Source: Hyphochytrium catenoides (lineage: Eukaryota; Sar; Hyphochytriomycetes; Hyphochytriales; Hyphochytriaceae). Taken from it: a stretch of DNA of 25,988 nt. Under the pieces are notes generated by a model. That model was given only the letters and a program-made list of their open reading frames with translations, made no database searches and was not told where the DNA came from. Shown one piece after another: positions 20,501 to 25,988 of this stretch. The stretch spans positions 23,709 through 49,696 of the forward strand of contig FLMG01000366.1 of NCBI GenBank assembly GCA_900088475.1, in the 5' to 3' direction. Numbering within the stretch: position 1 is the stretch's first letter; the number at the start of each line of letters is the position of its first letter. Position numbers and translations under genes: made by a program.

Positions 20501-23500
20501 GAGGAAATCGAGCCAAGGGTAAGGCGATACGAGAAGCGAGAAGCAGTAGGCGATGTGCCATTTCTAGTTCTTGCCTGGTCTATTAGACTGTCCTCTTGCA
20601 ACTTGTCACCCTCCCCTCGTTCGCTGCAGCTTCGATATCGTTTTTGACCATTTTTTGAATTCCTTGTTGCGCGACTTCCATGCTATTTTGCGTACCTTAA
20701 CCTTGAGGGCCAGGTGGTTAACTAATGGTTGCGGTCGTTGTCTTCCTTTACGTAGGTGATGCTTTCAAGTTTCACTCCTTTGGTCTCTCGTTCCGCGCAC
20801 TCTACCTGCTCACTCTTTCCATCTACTCACTGGAGGATGAACAGCTATGTCCCGGAGAGAGAAGAGAGCAATATATGAAGGAAATAGTAAAAACGAGGCC
20901 CAACTTGGATTTTGCAGGGGATCGGACCTTGACAGAGCAGAAGGAGGAGAGCATATTCGAACTTATTCTTTCTCTTCTCGCTATTCCTGAGCAAGGTGAT
21001 GAATGGACTACTAGCGTGACGTTTCCTTGTTCCCGAGTTTATCATCACCTTCCTTTCTTTCCTGTGATACCTGAATGGATTGCACTATGAGGCCGTCTCT
21101 GCCTTCCACTCTATACCTGTCACCATCTCCTCAACATTTTCATCGTGTCAAACATGGTCGGCGCCGCTTTCTCAGCACCGAGTTTTGCGAGTATTGTCCC
21201 CTAATATATGCTTTTGTTTTTTAGAGCTCTCAAGTCCCGCTCGCACTGCGGGCCAATATCAAGAGCTTGACAGGTTGGCTCTGCAATGGCTGCTGGACCG
21301 GTGGTCCTCTTTAGATGAGGATTGTCGGAGTCTGCTAGAGAAAGAGGAGCTTAATAGAAACAGGCATAGTGAAGAGCAGCGGCAGAAGAGAAAGGTACCG
21401 GAGACCACACTGTACCATCCACAGCAACTTCCTTATCTAGGGCCTTTCTCCTGTCGTGGACTTTCCATCCCTTAGTAGACCCTACATTTAGTCGAAGATT
21501 CAGTTTGAGGTCTTATAGCCCTGTTTCCTTTTTTACTTCGGACTTTCGGGTGGACTGGGTGAATTCTTGGCATATGCACTCCTGCCACCATCAACGTGCT
21601 TCGCCATTTTCTAATACTTGCTAAACGGCCCTACAGGAAGAGCTAGAGCGAAGGAAACTGGAAGCGCAGCAAAAAGCCTTGGAAGCCATTAGAAGGCGAC
21701 AAGCCAGCTTTGCAGCGCAGAATATGGACTTAGATGAGGAGGAAGAGCACAAGGAAGAGGAGGAAAAGGAGAAGGAAGAAGAGACCATGGGATCCTTGGA
21801 AGAGTCAGATATTCAAAGTAGGCGGGGCGACAGAGGAAGTCGAAGCTCATTTGCTAGTTCAGACCGCGACAGTGACTCCAGAGCTAGAAGCAGCTCTCAG
21901 GTATCTGCTGTCTGTCCCTATGTTCTTTCTCTAGACCACTTAGTGTCGTTTGGCAAGTTTCGTCGAAGGCCCTTCCTGACCTCAACGAGAGTCATAGGCC
22001 TATGTAGGCTCCCGTCCTGTTGATCGCATCTGTCCGTACCCAAACGTTACTGTTGGGCCCATGCACAATGGCCTCCATCGGTTCTTATCCTGGACTGACA
22101 TTTGTTTCTCCCTCGTGGTCCAAACTGTTGTTTGTCTCCAGACTTCATTACCTTACAATTCAGCACCAGAGTGCATTGTTTGTAGAGAGAGAAGCGACAA
22201 GCCAGTAGGACTATGTGCCTTCGCACAACGCTCTTGTGTTCTAAGGGAAGGGACAGCAGACGCCTTGGTGCCTCCTCAACAGGTACCAAGAGGTTTCCTA
22301 CACGGCAATCGCGATAACGCCTTTCAGAGCTTTGAGAGGAAGAACAACGACATGGTAAGATGCGCTACTATCATTTTCTTATCTCTAGGCTTCATCAGCC
22401 TCCCGCCTTCATTTATTTTCTCCTGCTGAGCTCTGAACGTTTGCTGGTTAGGTACACCTCCGCCTGTGTGGACACGCAGTACACTTCTCTTGTTTCGAAT
22501 CGTACCACTCACTTCGCCAACGTTCCCTTGGAGCCCGTGCACTGGACTTGCAGAACGCTGTGTCCGTCAGCAAGGGAGAGTTCCTTTGTCCTTTCTGCAA
22601 GACCGTTGGCAACGTTATCGTTCCTTGGGTACAGCAAAGCACTGCGCTTAAAGAAATAGGCAAAGACGGGTACGTCACTTCCTCACTTCATCCTATAGTT
22701 CAAGTTCTACCCTTATTGTCATCATTTGCCTGCTTGGGCGTTGGGGCTTCAATTTTTAATGAGCAATTCTGGTTTCCATATTGGGACCTGTCTCTCTTCC
22801 TTGTCTCATCGGATTAACTTTTCTCTTCAAACACTGGTCACTCCGTACTGTCAGACTTGAATCACCTATTCTGTCCTTCGAGCAAGATGTGATGGGTGGA
22901 CCCCTCCCTCTTCCTCTTGATTCTGAAGCCTCAGTTGAAGCCGCCCTTTCGCGTAGCTGCGAGCTGGCTGCCAAAGCCTTTGAAGGTAGGTGGTGGAAAG
23001 AAAAGATAATAGGAGTTGTGTTCACCTTCCATCCCTCCTTTATCCAGTTATCCTTCTTTAGCTGTTAGAACATTCCTACCGCGCATTATTTTGATGATAC
23101 GTCAGGCAGACCGATACTATCGGGCACCCTCCGTCCTGGTCATTGTTGCTTGCCTTGCGTGCTTGATCTAATCCAGTTGCTGTGTAGGGAGCCAACGAGG
23201 TCTGGACGAATCCCTAGCCTGGTTAGGTAGCTCATTATCAACCAGATGGACTTTAGAAAGAGTAGAAGAAGGTTGCGTAGGTGCCAGAAGACTGACAGGT
23301 GGAAGCATGAATGACATCGACCGAGGCGATAGAGGTCAACGATGGGCAGAGTGGCTGCAGGGCCTTCAGAAGTTCTGCGTGAAGCTCTACCAGGTAAACA
23401 ATCGTCATTCACTGCTTTAGATGTCTCAACTGCTTTCCTTTCCCTTAGATGTCTCAACTGCTTTCCTCTTCCTTTTGCTTTCAATCATGTATGCAGTTCT

Positions 23501-25437
23501 CGATGTTACCACTTTCAGGTCTTGCTCAAGCTTCCTTTCCTGTCATTCTTGCGTCTGCGCAATGGCTAGTGTGTCCGTTCCTCCGCATAAATATAGTAGG
23601 GGAATCTCAACGTGTTCTCTCACTTGTTATCAATTCCCTGTCTGCCCAGATATCTACGGACTCACTCACTCTGGATCCCAAGATGTTTCACAACTACGTA
23701 TTCATTCCCACAGCCTTCCTCACGTTAGCCTACACTTTCACTGCAGACAGAGCCTCTTGTTCTCTGTCTGCTAGGGCGGCAGAGCTCTCTCTTGACACTG
23801 TAAGGCTATTGCGTCTGTCTTTGGCGCACGCGATTATTCTCCTGTACAAATCTACCGAGTCGGCGTATAGAGTACAGTTCGCTTCTCTGTCTCTCATGGC
23901 AGATGGAGGAGACCCTCTTTCCTCATCTACGTTGGCCGTGGGAGGAGGTGGATTGCCTGCGCCTCCAGCGTCCTCGTTTAGTGATGCAGTGACTTTCACT
24001 GCTTTCCATCGCGGTGGCGATAATAGGACCTTTGGAGAAAGGAGGGGCTCAGACGGATTTCGAGGGGATTCTCCTCCTTCTCCTACCACCTTCTCCTTTG
24101 AACCCAACCCCGATCTGTTCCCTGCAGCTCCTCCTCCCCCTCCTGCTCTTGCGTCTTCAACCGCGGCTCGGGAAAGAGAGCGGGGCACATCTCTCTCGCG
24201 CCTACTATCTGGCTCCCCTCTGTTGCCCCGGAAGCCTCTCCTGCAAACCAACCTAATGGAGCCTCTCTCCTCACTCTTACTCTCCCTCCCTACATCGTCA
24301 GAAGCTGTTCAAGCGGCAAGAATTCTCTGTGTAGCACGGATAGCTCAAATACTTCTTACCACTTGTGGCCCTGGAGGCAATACCACGGCTTCAGTGTTCC
24401 AAGAACTCCATCGTGAGGGTGGAAGAGGAGCTGAAAGAGTGGAGGAACAGAGAGCGATTGAAGGTGACGAAGGTGCCTGGGAAGCCAAGAATTGCAGTAG
24501 AGAATGGCGGAAGGAATGGGAAAGAAGTATCTTCCATCTCCGAGGTCTTCTGGCGGATGCTGCTGGCATTCAAGTATCCGAGAAGGCTGCGGAAGGCCCA
24601 GCTCTCTTCGTGTCTGTTTGTACAGCGCTAGAGCCCTTCCTCGTCCTCTCCAGTTGGCTCCTGGTCACTCGCTTCCCCTCTATCTTGGAGAACGGAGGCA
24701 TTCGAAAGGAAACCAGTGCACAACATGACACCTCGTTTCCTGCTGTATATAGTGGTGTACATAGCATGCTATCGACTGTGCTTCAATTGCCCTCTATTCC
24801 CCACCTTTTGAAGCACAGCGCAACTTTAGAGCTCATGAAGAAGTGGGCTAGGGCTGCAGGGGCGGCCTATCATCCTGTACTCTCCTCTGCTTCTCTGAGC
24901 CAATCCTCTCCCATTGATCTTACTTCACTCCTTCTGCAAGATGTATCCGCTGCAGCTGGCTGGCTAGGGCGAAGCCTTTCCCTCTTCTCCCTACCTCACA
25001 GCTATACAGAGCTCTACTCCCAGCTTACGCTTAGAGTCTGTCCTTACTGTGGCAAGTTCCCTACTCGGCCTGCTCTCTGTCTTCTGTGTGGCTCGCTTCT
25101 ATGCGCAGCCAGCAGCTGTCCTCGACACAAGGGAAGCAGGAGCAGAGGCGGATGCACTGAGCATGCGATTAGCTGCGGGCTAGGCATTGGACTCTTCTTC
25201 CTTGTGATGGAAGGCACTGCCCTTCTCATGAGAGGGCTAACTTCTGCTTACTTCCCATCTCCGTACGTGGACGAGTATGGAGAAGAGCACAGAGAAACAC
25301 AACGGGGACGGCCTCTGTTTCTTAACGCAAAGAGGATGGAGAAGCTGCAGCAACTGTGGGTCTGCCACCAAGTGGCTAGCGAGGTGGTACGGATCAGGAA
25401 CTCCTCAGAAAGGGTGATCAGGGAGGGATATTATTGA
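14562..25437 (+). CDS. UBR1: UBR1-type E3 ubiquitin ligase (N-recognin), about 21 exons
   Basis: Recognises destabilising N-terminal residues and ubiquitinates the protein (N-degron pathway). Exons: 14562-14686, 14758-15914, 16144-16343, 16532-16621 and 16842-17024 (both tentative), 17294-17569, 17857-18017, 18207-18284, 18437-18726, 19055-19311, 19434-19691, 19818-19973, 20338-20518, 20756-20995, 21225-21394, 21637-21900, 22142-22354, 22452-22669, 22855-22985, 23188-23393, 23497-25437; about 2,264 aa. Domains: UBR box with full Cys/His set, including CDCGDPEAW (about 122-190); ClpS-like type-2 domain with LLHNDDVHT (about 244-292); VSCHLPLHRFLS in exon 9 of this list; helical basic segment then Glu-rich acidic stretch (21637-21800); RING-H2 built from CIVC, CGHAVH and CPFC (22172-22600); UBR C-terminal cap with CLLCGSLLC, SPYVDEYGE and RGRPLFL (25039-25330). 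Longer than human UBR1 through linkers, notably Pro/Gly/Ser-rich 23930-24240. A second in-phase donor for exon 1 is at 14651. All frames agree; the weakest part is 16344-17293. Confidence 0.93.
17205..17224 (+). other. Candidate 20-nt microexon in UBR1
   Basis: A CTGTTCGCAG acceptor is followed by 20 nt that read AVLNDLI if exon 5 ends at the upstream GTACAG donor (after 17012 or so) instead of GTAAGT at 17025. The phases then close exactly onto exon 17294. Direct splicing 17024 to 17294 is equally in frame and has the stronger donor, so I leave this out of the main model. Confidence 0.2.
23417..23472. repeat. 28-bp tandem duplication in the last UBR1 intron
   Basis: Two adjacent 28-bp copies begin TTAGATGTCTCAACTGC (23417-23444 and 23445-23472) and differ only near their ends. 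They lie in the intron 23394-23496. The copies duplicate a CTTTAG/CCTTAG acceptor-like sequence. Confidence 0.88.
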
Positions 25438-25498
25438 ACGAGGAGGTGCAAGGGAAGATTCTGGAGAGGCACCTTCCGCCATTGGGCGCTGCAGTACC

Positions 25499-25504
25499 AA
25501 TAAA
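25499..25504 (+). terminator. Poly(A) signal of UBR1
   Basis: A canonical AATAAA lies 62 bp after the UBR1 stop codon, a typical distance for a short 3' UTR. Confidence 0.55.
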
Positions 25505-25918
25505 GCAACGGCGAGGCAGATAGTGGATGCGACTTGTCCGTAGCAGAAGAGCGGCAAGTAGCCTCAAGCGCATTATCCACTGCCCTTGGTCCATTTGTTG
25601 GGATGTGAATGGTACGTACGCAAACGATAAGTCTGTAAGAAGGAATACCAAGCGCTGTAAAAGACGAGACCGTCTGACCGAGACACAGTGTCAGCAGGAG
25701 TTCTGTAGCCTTGTGTACGATCCACCTAAGCTATTGCAATGTGAAGCTATTGCGAGGTAAGGTAGCGTCGCTCTGCGAAGCAGTTCACCCTGACGAGTCG
25801 AGGACGGCACTCGGCTTTGGCTGTTAAGAGCATGGATAACCGAGGACAAATAATAGTCAGCCGTAGCGACATATATCTCGGGTAATAAGCTTCCTAGCAG
25901 ATAATATTCACTCAAAAG

Positions 25919-25940
25919 TTAGGACCGCAAACAGTCCTAA
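25919..25940. repeat. Small perfect inverted repeat
   Basis: TTAGGAC (25919-25925) and GTCCTAA (25934-25940) can pair as a 7-bp stem with an 8-nt loop. It is not linked to a recognisable gene and may be chance. Confidence 0.5.
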
Positions 25941-25988
25941 ACCTTCGCTATCTAGTGGACTTGCTTCTTGCCCAACTGATGTCGTCAC

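Larger units (their letters stand above)
25438..25988. other. 3' region of UBR1 and unassigned window end
   Basis: After the UBR1 stop codon there is a poly(A) signal, then no supported gene. A + strand frame (25527-25760, 77 codons from an ATG) is rich in Arg, Lys and Cys and ends at a good donor-like GAG-GTAAGG, so it could be a first exon of a gene running out of the window, but I recognise nothing in it. Overlapping minus-strand frames are equally undistinguished. Confidence 0.35.

Noticed and set aside
23730-24251. 173-codon minus-strand open frame opposite the last UBR1 exon
   Set aside because: It is an antisense shadow of a Gly/Pro/Ser-rich coding stretch, which tends to be open on both strands.
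1-25988. tRNA or rRNA genes
   Set aside because: I looked for T-loop GTTCGA-type boxes with paired arms and found only isolated matches inside exons.

Overview
This window is nuclear DNA from an intron-rich eukaryote, probably a protist. Every large gene except one is broken by GT-AG introns of about 70-360 nt with pyrimidine-rich acceptor tracts. The gene set (a mitochondrial roughly 115-kDa NAD-dependent glutamate dehydrogenase, a PEX11 peroxisome protein and a full-length UBR1-type ubiquitin ligase) belongs to a eukaryote with mitochondria and peroxisomes. The large NAD-GDH class is found in oomycetes, diatoms, fungi and some other protists, but not in animals or land plants. I lean towards a stramenopile, but nothing here proves it. 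A run of 69 Ns (10861-10929) shows this is a draft scaffold.

Layout. 1-411: purine-rich tract and GDH upstream region. 412-6951 (+): NAD-GDH, reconstructed as 18 exons with a consistent frame throughout (1053 codons plus stop). 6952-7256: short shared 3' region. 7257-8468 (-): PEX11-like gene in 3 exons (282 aa), convergent with GDH. 8469-11307: about 2.8 kb with no convincing gene, holding diverged short repeats, low-complexity TAC/TAG-rich DNA and the assembly gap. 11395-12969 (+): an almost intronless membrane-anchored glycoside-hydrolase-16-like protein with an altered catalytic motif. 13151-13622: three copies of a tandem repeat. 13623-14561: no convincing gene. 14562-25437 (+): UBR1-type N-recognin, about 21 exons and about 2,250 aa, ending in one 1.9-kb intronless exon. 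25438-25988: 3' region with a poly(A) signal and no supported gene.

The genes look like unrelated housekeeping loci with no operon-like logic. GDH links glutamate to 2-oxoglutarate in mitochondria, PEX11 controls peroxisome division, and UBR1 degrades proteins carrying N-degrons. I did not find a new multi-gene system. The least ordinary locus is the GH16-like gene, with its E-to-Q change at the acid/base position, a repeated SPxPER-type motif in a probable cytosolic tail, and few or no introns between repeat-rich flanks. Two introns of unrelated genes each carry a recent tandem duplication of about 30 bp, and one intron carries a short telomere-type repeat.
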